64,000 nucleotides of DNA from Ophioderma brevispina (Eukaryota; Echinodermata; Ophiuroidea; Amphilepidida; Ophiodermatidae), in NCBI GenBank assembly GCA_023653785.1, contig JAMKCH010044292.1, forward strand, positions 50,677 to 114,676. The letters are read 5' to 3'. Below the pieces are notes generated by a model. The model was not told where the DNA came from, made no database searches, and saw only the letters and a program-made list of their open reading frames with translations. Positions 33,575 through 45,595 of the stretch are shown here, in pieces (positions within the stretch are counted from its first letter, which is position 1; each line of letters opens with the position of its first letter). The translations under genes were made by a program, and so were the position numbers.

Positions 33575-34650
33575 CAGCAATATTTTAAGTATTTAACCAT
33601 TTGAACTCTCATATGCTGTGTCTTAAGTGTTAACAAAATTAACTCCAGTGGTGCAAATTGATAGGCCTAACCAAGAATAATGGACCTGATGTGATTTACT
33701 GTTTGCCTTATTGAGTATTGCTCCATCATGGCTATTAATGCAAAAGTGTTAGTTTATAATTATTTTAGTGCTGGCCGGACTTTGTTTCAACACTGACAGT
33801 TCCAACGTGGCCTGTCCAATTTTTGGAAAGCTTATTTAAAGACTCTATTTCATGATGCAGTTCATAGGTTTTTAGGTGGCTCTGTTTCAAGTTATGAGCC
33901 TTTAAGTTGACTTTAAGTTTTACTTCAACCTTCCCATTGCATGAATTTCTGTTTTTTAAAAAATTTTGCATATGGACTTTGTATTCTACTGACAGTTGTT
34001 CCTTAAATGGGGCTGACAGACGGCGGAGCTCTGTCCAAAGTTTTTTCAGAAAGCGTTTATTTTAAAAGAGCTCATCTCATGATGCATTTCATGAGTATGT
34101 GTAGGTGGCTCGTTTTCAAGTCACCTTAATTGCTTTTACTTCAGCCTTCATGTCATTTTGAAAAAAATCCCAAGAACTTAAGTTCCTACTGACCGTTCAT
34201 AAAGACACTATCAGTGATTTATTCGAGAGAGAGTCAAATATTTGAAACTTGCCAGGAATAGCTTAAAAGTGACGGATGAGTCCTGTAGAATTCTCGTAAG
34301 TTACATTTTTCCACTGAAAATTGACCAGAAAAGAAAGAAAAACAACTGCAATGTTCAAAGATACAAATCCCCCATTCAATTACGGTTGTAGTAAAGTGTC
34401 CGGACGACAGTAGACTAAAATTTCTGATTTTGCCCTATTAGTGTTGGTTTCTGGTCCTACCATTTGCACGTATGTTAGAATACCTGACTTGTTTACAAAC
34501 AGTAAAATCTATTTTTGATGATTTTTTTTAGATTTTCTGATTTAGCAAATCACTGATAGTGCCTTTAAAGAGGGGAGCTCAACTCCATTGGCTATATTCC
34601 CTTTGAAGACCTAGATATAGGTGTTTTAATACACTTTGAAACACTTCGCT
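33575..34650. repeat. composite repeat R, copy 1
   Basis: Aligns with 60538-60717 plus 62169-62720. It contains internal repeats of about 200 bp, each with a 'gagttcctactgacagttccttaa' type start and 'gagctc…catgatgcagttcat'. It is split by a TTAA element at 34203-34564. Its far end ('cattggctatattccctttgaagacctag') matches the sequence just beyond the zinc-finger array at 62690, so R may include former 3' flank of a zinc-finger gene. Confidence 0.7.
34203..34564. mobile_element. TTAA MITE, 362 bp, in repeat R
   Basis: Inverted ends AGACACTATCAGTGATTT (left) and AAATCACTGATAGTGCCT (right). ATAA stands at 34199-34202 and TTAA at 34565-34568. The other copy of repeat R reads through the site as 'cagtttcttaaatggg' with TTAA at 62639-62642. 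The left TTAA has one substitution. Confidence 0.75.
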
Positions 34651-34699
34651 AAAAATCTCCCTTCTTCTAATAAAGAATCTCCCTGATTCCGATCAAATC

Positions 34700-36900
34700 T
34701 CCCTGATTCCACAATGGTAATGGTGGGCAAGCTCTGTTATCTTACCAAAATGGACTAGAATTACTAATTACCTACCATTTGCAGACTTTCTGCCAGGTCC
34801 TGACCGGGGGGGGGGGGGGTCTCAAGTTTGGTTTGTGTAGGTAGGGACATGCTCTGAAGTCTGAAATAGGACCCATTATCTATATCAATTTTTGCCCCCC
34901 CCCAAAAAAAGGACCCAAAGCAACCAGAGATGCAAATTTGGGCCAAATTTAACCCAAATTTTGCCATTATTTTTGAAAATTTTGCCTTATACTTGAGAAA
35001 TGGCACTAATTGCCATTTCCAAACAAATTAGAAAATTTTGCAAAAAAATGACCCCAATTGCTCTACCAAATTGGCATAAAAAAGGTGTTATTGATTTACC
35101 AGAAGGCTTAAAATGAGACCGATGTTTGAAGCACGTCATCTTATGGTCATTTGTGTTGAGTACCTCCCGGGGTCACAAAAGTTTAAACCGTGTTGTTTTG
35201 TTAAACAGCAGTTAAGCTGCAATTCAACGTAATGGATTGGTTATATTGATGTTGATCATGTTTTGCATTTGTGCTCTGACCTTTATCTATTATTTGTGGT
35301 CCATGTGGACAAGGTATACATTGTCTTTTAATTTGGGTTGTTCTGCTATTGTGCTAATGACCTTTGAATTTTTTATTACCCCCGCAATCTGAGACTTCAA
35401 AAAAATAAAGGCAATTGTTGCAGAAGATTTTTTTTGGTTGGGCGTGAATGTTATTTTTTTATTTGATTTAATTAAGAATGTCCCACCCAAAAAGGTTCTA
35501 CAGGAAGCTTATTTCCATTGGGGTCCATTTATCAGGATGGAATTGGGATTCACTGTGATTTACATTACAGCTCTCTGTACATGGAACCAACGGCCTGACA
35601 TCCCTTCGAAGAGGGGCATCATATGGTTTAGTTTGGACTTGTTTGTTGTTTGCCCAAGTCCAACTGAACCCTGGGGAGAGCAAAGTATAATTTGTAATCA
35701 ATGCTCGTATATACATTATTAAATCCAGAATTAAAACCAAATTCAATATTGACAAGTGCCCCCCCCGGGAATAGAACGGGGACCTCCAGCACCCAAGGCT
35801 AATATACTATATTCCTTTACTTAAGTTCACATACTTCCACTGACATTATATCAATCACTTTCTGCTGTAACTTGATGCAACCCACTGTAATTCAAGTTTA
35901 ACTTTGTGTTTGCGTCTGGGCAGTGCATGAAAGTCTGAACGAATTTTGTCTTCCTTCTTAAAGAAGACCCCAGTATTTCTGATAGTTGAATGTGTAATGT
36001 AGTTATTGTTGTATCCTGTGCTCCCATTATTGTGGGTGGGGGTGGAGTATATTGCCATTTTTGCTCCCAATATGTGGGGCTTTGCCATGTTTATATGTAA
36101 TGGGAAATAATGGAGTAATGTTGCAATTTAATAGTGTAACAAGGTCGATTTTAGTAATAACGTAATACTTCATATGTGGGTTATAAGGTTCCCCTCCCCA
36201 ACCAATGTTATTATCCATATAATTCCCATCATTTCTTGGATGGAGGATGGTGAAACTATTTGAATGGTAAATACAGAAGATGGATTTCTTATGCAGGTAA
36301 GTATATACATGGAATGGTTTATTCCCCTCGTATCAATGATCCCCTTGGGCCATCCCCTTTCCCTATTGGTCATAATTCATCATCTATCCACTTCATTTAA
36401 TAATTATATTCTGTACAATACGAATTGGACCAAAAATTGTTTTGTTGAAGTTGGCCCATGGGAAGTTACCCTAAGCAATGGTGTGGGATGAAATATCTTG
36501 TTTACTCTGAATTGAAAAGGTGCAAAGTTTATCCAGCTTGTGGTGTAGGTCTGATATGACCTACTAACCTTATTCAAAATTAGGGTTTTGTATTTCAACC
36601 CGGGAATTCAAAACCTTTCTGTAGAAAAAGGGTCTCCTAGCCCTCAATTAATTTTAGGGGACCGGGTGATGCCGTTTTGGTGAGGACTGAGTGCTATTTT
36701 AACAATATTAGGCCCAGTACAACTATATAATGTTGGTTAAAAAACTCATTTAACAGCACTCAAGTGAATCATTGCTACATGTAACAAGTAATTTACACAT
36801 ATAGTAGTATGGTTTGTAATATGGATGGAAATGAGCAAGCCTATTTGTGTATTTTATTTCATAAACCCAATTTGTATGCCTTTTTAAAGTATTCAGTACT
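34700..36900. other. no gene accepted
   Basis: Contains a G run (34806-34819), a weak tRNA-like fragment near 35765-35800 ('gggaatagaacgggg'), and AT-rich sequence. Several overlapping frames on both strands between 35290 and 36600 show no domain or splice logic. Confidence 0.35.
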
Positions 36901-36917
36901 TGGCTTATGATATTTTG

Positions 36918-37759
36918 CGGAACGAAACGAAACGAAACAAACAAAACAGATTTTTAAGGGGGAAGAGGGGTAATTTTTGGAAAAAAAGAATTAAAACAAC
37001 GGGGAAGAATGTCCAAATGTGGTTGCACTAATGTTCATGTTGATGAAAACTTTGTGACTTAGTCTTCAGAAGAATCTTACAGTTTATTTTGATTCAAATT
37101 GTATACAGAAATCTGTTTCGCAAATATCACCTCCTATATAGGACCTGTATATTTTGCGAAACCGATTTTGTTGGTAGTTGCTACTGAACTATTTGATGTT
37201 TGGACCTTGTTTGTGACTTTTTGCAATGCTTCTTTCTTCGTCAAGTACCTTTCAATTAAACGATTGTTTGCACGAGGGTACGTTGGATTAGTTATTTTGT
37301 AGTGCTTTATGAAATCTGTTTCGCCAAATATCAGGTCCTATATGGAGGTGATTATTTTGCGAAACATATTTTGTTGTATATTTTTCTTACTGAACTTTTT
37401 GATTTTTTGACAGTTTGACTTTTTGCATGCGCTTCTTCGTCAAATCCCTTTTCATTTACATTAAACGATTGTTTGCACGAGGGTACCGTTATGATTATTT
37501 AGTGCTTATGAAGTCTGTTTCGCAAAATTCAGGTCCTATATAGGAGGTGATATTTTGCGAAACAGATTTTTCTTTATACACTTTGAATTCAAATAAACTG
37601 TAAGATTCTCTGAAATACTTTAACTAAGTTTTCGAGTCAACATGACATTAGTTGCAATCACATTTGCATCTCTTCTCCCAGTTTTTATTTTTTTTCCCAA
37701 ATTACCCCTCTTCCCACCTTCAAAGAATCTGTTTTTCGTTTTGTTTCGTTTTCGTTTTC
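36918..37759. mobile_element. foldback element with three palindromic modules
   Basis: The left arm, from 'cggaacgaaacgaaacgaaac', pairs with the right arm ending 'gttttgtttcgttttcg' over about 190 bp each, including 'attacccctcttccc' and 'gaatcttacagttta'. Inside are three units of about 60 bp (37109-37168, 37311-37370, 37511-37569), each itself a palindrome 'ctgtttcgcaaa…tttgcgaaac' with a 'cctatatagg' core, separated by about 140-bp spacers that also repeat ('gtttgcacgagggta'). Confidence 0.75.
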
Positions 37760-38273
37760 ATGCAGCTAATATTCATAAGCCACTAACGTTGGCATTTGGG
37801 AATTGAGTACACCACAGTACCGCCCCACATTTTGGCTTTAAAAATCGGCTCCCAGGTACCCAATTTTTTTTTTGTCTTACCGAGCGCTAAAACTTGGGAA
37901 CCACTGGGTAAAATTCACCCGGCGCTCGGATAAGGAAAGGCTTGGTTGTTTACCTTGACATTCAGAACTATGTCTAGGTTCCAAGTCTTAACCGGATAAA
38001 CATTCAGAGGTGTAGGTGCAATGTGTGTGGTGTGATACAGATAAACTGTCATCAGTTTTCAATCAAAACAAATTTTTGATATTACACCGTATGATTTGGG
38101 CTCTTGGGATTGGAACGTAGCCTGTATTGATACAAGAAGTACGTAACAGGTACACAGCGTAAATGCGCAAGGCTAAGTCATTATTATGCCAACGAGTTCG
38201 TTACATCCTTCAGAAGACAATATCCGTAAGTGGCAAATCAACAATTAAGGTCTGATAGGTAACACCAACGTAG

Positions 38274-40230
38274 ATGTCAGCATTCCCTTCCCTGGTGTGG
38301 ATGATGGTGATCAATGCCAACCAGGGTGCCAATTCATCAATATCACCTTTTGTGAGTGTTTCTTCCCACATTCAACCCTTGGATTTATGCACTCCGGAGG
38401 CCTACTTACCAGCTGATGAGCCCCCACCATCACTACATCCATGGGAAGTGTATGCTGAACTCAAAAAGGTGGAAAGCCACTAAGGCAACAGGACCAGATG
38501 GGATCTCTCTCGGTTGATTAAGGAGTTCGCATTGAGCTCAGCACCCCTTTAACTAAGATCCTGAACCGCTTCTTTTCTGGAGGGTGGGTCCACCCAATGG
38601 AAAAGAGCTTTTGTCGTGCCTATACCAAAAACCAAACCGCCCAAACCTGACCCAATTAAGCCGTTCTCTCTAACTAACCGATTGCTTTTTTTCGCAAAAC
38701 TAAGTGAAGGGTTTGTTACCATTACCAACGGGTTTTGGATACATCCAGCACAAAAAAATTGACCACCGGCCAGTTTGGAAATGTTCATTGGGATCTCCCA
38801 CTTCTCATTACTTAGTCCAGTCTCCCCTTTTTCATAATTTGCATCAGGTGCTGACAAGTCAACAACCTTGGAACGTGGTTCTCACACGGACTTCTCCAAA
38901 TCGTTTGATATGGTAGACCATTCTATTCTCATTGAGAAATTTTATATCCCTTGGGAGTCCCGTAGATTCCATTGTCCCATGGGGGTGTTGACTTTTGTAG
39001 TCAACCGTGTTCAATTTTTCGGTATAAAACAAACGCTCTACGAGTACACAAGCTTCTTAATTGTGCTCTACCTCAAGGTACAAATGAGGTCCCCTTGGTT
39101 TTTCAGGTGATCTAATGAATGCTGTTCAAATTAGAAAAGGGATACAACATTAGCCTGTTGGAAGTACGTGATGATCTACAACTTGCGGAAAATACGAAAT
39201 ATCATATCCTCAATCAAGCAAGCTTTCAGCACACGCTCGATGAGTTCACAGAGTGAACTAAAACCAATAAGCTTAGTTTGAATCAAACAATGTCCGGGGC
39301 CCTCCAATGTGGCTTCAAGCCGGTTTCCCCCTGCTCATACACCGCTAACTTAATTATTTCTGATGTCCCCTCAATTTTGTTAACCAATCCAAAATACTAG
39401 GCACTGGTACAAATGATCTGAGATGGGATACCAATATCCCAGTAAATCATTAAACGCAATCAACACTTTACATGCTTAGTCTCCTGAAGAAATTCGGGTT
39501 CTGTGATGAAGAACTGATCACAGTATATAAGGGTTACCTTAGACCCCCTCATGGAATACAGTGATGTTGTATGGCATTCTTCCATTACGATAGCAATCAA
39601 CGCTATAGAAAACTCCAAAGCCGCATGCATAATGAATTTAGGTCAGCGATATTCATCTAATGCGGAGGCTGTTCAGTTTTGGCCTTGAGTTTTCTGGTGG
39701 GTAGAAGGGCAGATCACTGTCGCAGGTTTGCCGAAGGGCTTTCCAATTCTAAGAGCCGCACCGACATCTTCTAATTCACTGACCATCCAGGATTGAAGCT
39801 CATGGCCGCAACCTACCAATGCCGAACAAAATATCGCAGCTGCGGTTCAGAACTTCACGGTACCAAATAGCCCCATAATACCCCTACTACAACTCAGGTT
39901 CTTAACATTAGGGGTTATTAATGCAGGCACGCCACAATCTTTTGATCACTCTTCTATGTTTTTGTTTGAAGAGGCATAATATTCTTTGTGTTTGGTGTAA
40001 CACCTCTTTTGTTATCTTTGATGTTTTTTAAAATTAAATACGATTTTAAGATATGAACTGTATTTTATTTTTATAATATGTGAATATCTGAAATTGTAAT
40101 ACTTGAGTTAATTTTTGCTTGATCTTTACTGAAATCTAATCTGTTTTGTTCTTTCCCGTGTGCAATAATGTGTAATTTGCTGGCCTTTGGGCCAAAGCAT
40201 TGTTTTTTAATACAATGAAATGAAATGAAA
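38274..40230 (+). mobile_element. decayed LINE with reverse-transcriptase remnants
   Basis: In shifting plus-strand frames come KKVESHKATGPDGIS, then a 'QWKRAFVVPIPKTKPPKPD' block, then DFSKSFDMVDHSILIEKF (RT motif with FDxVDH), then LNRVQF-like and a 'LPQGT'-like stretch. The catalytic YVDD is broken by one missing base near 39165. After it come 'DLQLAENTKYHILNQASF' and a C-terminal 'RTDIF'/'AEQNIAAAVQNF' part. It ends in 'tttttaatacaatgaaatgaaatgaaa' (to 40230). This is a CR1/L2/Jockey-like non-LTR element with many stops. Confidence 0.8.
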
Positions 40231-40239
40231 CTGCAAAAG

Positions 40240-42840
40240 CCCTGTACTTCCTTAACGCACCTTGCTTATGTTGGATAGTAAAATGGAAACCCATCGATAT
40301 TGAGGTCAAAGCCAGTCCAAACACTCAAGTCTTACTACTGGGAACCAAGGTGCAGCATAATTATTGATAAGCACTATCAGATGACAATAAAACTTGTCTA
40401 CCAGAAGCTACCTTGCTAATTATTAATAACTACTGACATCAACACAGAACTTGAAATGATAATAAGCACGCAAGTATATAGTAATATTGTTATAATAGAA
40501 GTACTCCTTATCAGACCTCAAACTCTATCTTAAGGTGCTTGTTCCGCATTTATGTGTATTGGTGTTCTCTACTTGGTATGAGAGCGTGGCACTTCAATAC
40601 CGAGTGGGAAACAAACTTGTCGGTTTTTTCATGGTATACGCAAGAATGCATGTTCAAAACCCTATTCAATACTGTCCTGTGCTAATATTGGTGGTTAACC
40701 ACTAAGAACGGAACGGCGGTTTTTTGTTTATATCTTGGATGAAATGGATTTGAGCTCAAATTTCCGGCGACAATAATAAAAATACGGCCTTTTCATCGAT
40801 ATCAAATTTCGTACTACTTCCGGGTAATCATGTGAGTTCCAAAGACGATCGAAACTCACCTTTAAGGATTTGAATGCGTATTATTAGCTCTGGCCCAGCT
40901 AGCCCTCAGCTTCAAGCAGGAAATTTGAGATTTAGCAATTTTGAAGTCTTCTACATCTGACAGTATCGTTTGTTGCAGCTTTGTGCATAGTACTTTCCAG
41001 ATTTTTGACACGGATCTATTATACTAAAGCCAGGCTTTTTAACAACGGATGGTGAATAATTTTTTGTGATGTCTCATAACCCGCATGCACATACACCTGT
41101 TTTATCTAAACGAGTGTTAACAAGTTAGATATGTGATGTGATTTTCTTTTCCATGGCATGTATGGCAATCAGTTAAAAAGCTAACCTTTTTGCTGACCCC
41201 CATTGAAGATATAATCAGGTGAAGGGTGGCCAAAACAGTGTAGAAACAGTCCATTTTTCCTTTGTTTGGCTATATCCTCAAAATCAAATTTTGCAACTTC
41301 TGACTGATTTTGCTGATACAATGTCATCAATATGATGAATTAATGTTATGGGTGCACATATTTCAACAATTACATTATATTAATGTTTTAAAAATATAAC
41401 TTCCATACCAAAATGTATATTTTTTGTTTTACCAGAGATTCCTAATTCAGTGCAAGTATGTCCAAAATCCAGATTAAAATTATCCGATTGGGAATTGTAT
41501 TACAACATTAAATCATTGATCAATCCTTTAGAACCGACAAGGCCGTGGAGTCGCCTAATCTGTGTCTACCGTACTGATCTAGTCTAGAAGTCCCATGCTC
41601 AGAGGTCCACCAAATGACAATATGGGCTGCTTCCTTATCAGGTGGGGCAAATTGGTTCATTTTGCGTGAAATTTGTTCTTTTTGCACAGTTACATTATGA
41701 TCATTAATACCCTGAAATCCCACTCATAAAGAGATGCCAAACTACATACTATTGGGAAACATCATTTTTGAAGTGGCTGTATGACCAAGACATTTTCAAC
41801 TCGGACTTAAAAGGGGGGTAGCTATAACGCGGGGCTTTGGGTTATGTTATAATTGGGGCTAAAAGATATGGTTGACCAGGACAAATGTGGTCAAAAAAAT
41901 GGGTAGAGGGCATGTACGTGTTGGTTTGGGTCAAGGAGTGGAAAAGCATATTGTGCCTGATATTTCATTAAGTTTGAAAAATCTTGTGGGGGGGGGTGCT
42001 GGGCATAGGACTAAACTTAAAACCAATGATGGTAAATAACATTTCATTACGTAAAATTCAATTTGGTAAACGAGTGCTCTAGATACCATACAGTAACATG
42101 AGTATGACATTTTACAATTTATCTAATTTTACACCTACAATGTTTGTTATAAGCCCTGTGTGATACTAAGCTTGCATACAATCGAACATACAATACATAG
42201 GACATGCCCAAGGAATTTTGACAAATATGTAGGTATTTAAATTTAAATTCAACTCTTCACAGTGTGTAATTTCATATAAGATTCATTAAACTTTTCAAGC
42301 ATGTGATTTTCACAGAGACCATTAATAAGTTTGTTGTCATCCAGAGTAAGTTTGTTGCTCAAAACCCAATCTGCAACACTCATGTGGGGGCAAAATAATG
42401 GATGGTGAGTTAAAGAAATAATTATAGGATATTAACATGGGGTTCATTATTCAACAGTTGCTATGCTTTAACAATGGCTCATTGTAATAGCAAAACCAAA
42501 ATATAAGACCAATCATGATCTAAAGGTAGTGATTTTGAGTCACACACTAAACTATGACTTGGACCTGTGGATTCTCTGAAATGGGGTAACCAGAATTGAG
42601 GTTCCCCAAAAGAATATGAGCATATGCACCATAACATAGTTTACGGTACCACCCAATGGGTGATGAATCCTAGACCAAAGACCTAAGACTAAGACCCTAA
42701 AACATAGACCCCATCTCAAATTCAATAGATTGTGGTGCCCCAAAAAAAATGAGGGTCTTAGTTTTATAGTTGGGTAAGGGGCCAACTACAAAAAATAAGA
42801 CCCTAACTTTTACACCCCACCCAATGGGACAATCAGTAAA
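40240..42840. other. no gene seen
   Basis: AT-rich sequence without a supported frame. A G run at 41990-41998 and scattered short repeats are present. No RNA gene recognised. Confidence 0.35.
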
Positions 42841-43385
42841 CAATCGATTTTTATAAGTCCATATTTATGAGACATGCGAGCCATTTTACGTTTGTTGCAT
42901 TTAGCGAGTGCAAACAGCAATATATTGATGGCACATGTTGTCAATCTGTCTCAAAGATCTTTTCTTAAGCAAACTTAACAGGGATCACCGGCAAACTCTT
43001 TGTGCATTAGGAATGTGGGAATCTTTTCAGAAGCATGTTTTCTTCCATCGATTGGTTTTCGCATAATATTGCAGAAAAATTGGCCGATCAGACAGTGGAA
43101 CAGTGGATAAATGCAACACTGGTAACATAATGTGTGACGCACAGATTTTTATGCGCACGTGCTTGCGCATCAACTGATGACGTTTAGTGCTTGCGCCACA
43201 ACAACCACTGCACGTTGGATGTGATAGAAAATCAGTTACAAGGCTTGGACTGTCGCAGATTTTTATGTGCACATGCTTGCGCACCAACAGTGATGACGTG
43301 TGAGTGCTTGCGCAACAACCACCACGGCATGTTGGGTGTGAGAGAAATCGGTTACAGGCTTATTATATGTGCATATTATTATGTG
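42840..43385. repeat. dispersed repeat, uninterrupted copy with internal duplication
   Basis: Matches 7690-7868 plus 8213-8465 and preserves the empty TTAA site at 42965-42968. Between about 43135 and 43350 a unit of about 115 bp ('gcgcacgtgcttgcgca…gtgcttgcgc…acaaccac') is duplicated in tandem with substitutions. Confidence 0.65.
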
Positions 43386-43414
43386 CAATAATTAGGCAAT
43401 TAGCTTTTTCTTGT

Positions 43415-43525
43415 TATATTTCTATGGTTTGAGTCCTACTGGTGCCCAAGCCTTGTGCACTTCACCTGCCTCTCTACCTGGGGGTGAAATGGAGAGATGA
43501 AAGTGCTGATATGTGGAGTGCAGCC
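43415..43525 (+). mobile_element. SINE fragment (weak)
   Basis: A B-box-like 'ggtttgagtcc' is followed by a body 'cacctgcctctctacctggg' of the kind seen in tRNA-derived SINEs. No A box is recognised upstream, so this would be truncated. Confidence 0.3.
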
Positions 43526-44195
43526 TCAGTTGAAATATTCTTTTGATTTCCTATTGGCAGCATAATGATTCAATATAAAATTGTTTAAAAATATATAAAA
43601 ATAAAAAAAATTAAACTAAATGAACAGGGCGCCTTTGCATACATTTGTCCACACTATACATGCTTCGAAGTGCAAGATGGAATAAAGTCTAATGGTGTGA
43701 CGTTATTATAATACATGCACGTCTGTGCTGGTGTAGCAAGCCATGCGATGCCTTGGCATCCCCATGCACATGATCGTGATGGATACGTTCAAACTAAAAA
43801 CAATAGCTTCACTTTTGAATGCGATGGCAAGCAACATTAGTCCGACCATGCATGTTGTTAAACTACAAAGTCGACATTCCATGATGAAATTAATAAATTG
43901 TATTATTATCTTATCTATGTGTTGTGTGTCATCTGTATCTCCTATCTGTGAAGATGAAGCTTAAGTCCAGTCTGCATTCCATCTTCACAAATAATTACAG
44001 TCCATCCTCTCTCCAGATAACAAATGGGCAAACAGAGCCTGTCTTGATTTGTTTCACTTTGGAGAATATAAAAATAAGTCTTTACATAAGGCCCTAGCCT
44101 TTCATCAAGGCATTGTGCTTTATTTTCTACAGTCCTTGTATAAGATGTGGTAAAGTGCTCTCTCATGGGGAGTCTCTTGCACATCGCCTTTCTGC

Positions 44196-44565
44196 CCGGG
44201 GGGCCACTTGTATTCAAAGGTGCGTACATTGATTAGGGTGTCAAAAACAGCAAAATGTGGAAAAAAGGGTATGTTTTTTTCTAAATCCTGAAATTGTGAT
44301 GTACGTGTAATACTCAAATTAAGCAGAGATCAAAAATATTGTAAAGCAAAGCAAGATAATAAAGGTATATTAACGATACAATGCATTGCTTACTTGTTTC
44401 GGGTAGCAAAACTTACAGAAAATACTTCTTTAGTGTAGCAAAATCAGACGAAAATACTTGTTTAGGGTATATTTTTTCGTCGGTGGAAATACTTGTTTAG
44501 GGTGCATTTTGGAAGTCCATGTTCACGCATCATATCCACCTTTGAATACAAGTGGCCCCCCCGGA
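44196..44565. mobile_element. MITE, 370 bp, 9-bp target duplication
   Basis: Terminal inverted repeats CCGGGGGGCCACTTGTATTC… and, right, …GAATACAAGTGGCCCCCCCGG. CCTTTCTGC is found on both sides (44187-44195, 44566-44574). The interior has several 'aaatacttgtttagggt' units. An 8-9 bp duplication fits hAT, Merlin or P-type transposition. No coding capacity. Confidence 0.75.
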
Positions 44566-44921
44566 CCTTTCTGCTTTTTGTGAGCAAGGGTTCTTCTGCT
44601 GCCAAAGCTCTAAGCACAATGTAAGGGAGAAAGGAGTACCATAGTGAGTATGTACGATCATCGCAGGCAAAGAAGAGCCAGGCAACACATCAAAGAGTGA
44701 ATACAAGAAGGGTCAACTGAATTCAGCAATTGTAATTGATGATTGAAAACACTTAATTTATAACCATAACAAATGCAACCAGTGGAAATATATTAATATT
44801 GTCATGGGTTGCATTTTTGGGTCACTCTGTACAAACCCTGTATTATTATTTCATATTGGACTTTACAGAGTCTCCTTTTGAATGCTTACCATCAACTGAT
44901 TTGAAATCATTCTTACCACGT

Positions 44922-45333
44922 TCACAATATACAAGGAAGCTTCTCGCCATGTCCCACACACTTCTTTTTCTTCTGTTTAAACACACAAAGTCCGTTCATT
45001 GTTAACCTTAGCTGATTCCAGGCTGAGATGTGCTGGATTCACGCAAAGTGTTTTGCGGCACAGGTGTGATACATGCAGGCTGCCTAAGTCTACTGGTAGT
45101 TGACGATGTCTTGCCATATATGCAAGGCGATGTGCGTAATACTTCACTCTGCGAGAATCGCCTGGAAGCCTGTAGGTCCAATAGCCGTATGTTCTTCTAG
45201 CCCGCGTTGGTGGCATACGAGGTCCTCGCCATAGGCGACATGAGCTGTTTTCACACTTTTTGGACATGTTATGTATAGTTATTTGAAGATTTACAAACCA
45301 CAGTTGATCTGAAGGGATCTTCATTGAAGTCGT
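44922..45333 (-). CDS. I-PpoI-type His-Cys-box endonuclease-like protein, C-terminal frameshift
   Basis: The minus exon opens after 'attttcacag' at 45333; ATGs at 45324 and 45267 are in frame. The protein runs …CENSSCRLW, then a G-Y-x-tyrosine-rich strand ending YYAHRLAYMARH, then HVSHLCRKTLCVNPAHLSLE and VNNER. 'SHLC…C…NPxHL' is the first zinc site with the catalytic His, and NNxR carries the metal-binding Asn, as known for I-PpoI (ββα-metal nucleases, PF05551). The open frame stops at 44977 after TLCV. In another frame the family's last zinc site follows at once (KKKKCVGHGEKLPCIL, stop 44922-44924), so one base is out of register. Role in animals unknown; it could be a domesticated nuclease or a pseudogene. 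Confidence 0.75.
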
Positions 45334-45595
45334 CTGTGAAAATATGTTTTTAAAAGGAATTAATAATGCACAAATTTTGTAAATTGACTTTGTGCCCATG
45401 CGCACCTCCATCTCCTCCCTATATTTATAATTACTGTTTCAAAGGTGAAGTAAATTACTATGATTCCGTATATGCACTCATGTAAAACAAGAGAATTAAG
45501 TTTAGTACAAACATGTGAATGTTTCATTCATGGACCACCACTAAAAGGCCAAAACAACGCGGCTGTGTCAACTGGCTCTTTCCGCGATTGTAGGC

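Noticed and set aside
35755..35815. tRNA-like 'gggaatagaacggggacct' on the minus strand
   Set aside because: Only a B-box-like half is present; no A box or cloverleaf.
37109..37569. CRISPR-like spacing of three repeats with spacers
   Set aside because: The spacers are themselves repeats of each other, only three units exist, and the setting is a eukaryotic foldback element.
43027..43287. 86-codon minus frame
   Set aside because: It lies wholly in a dispersed repeat also present at 8223-8465, where the matching frame is different.
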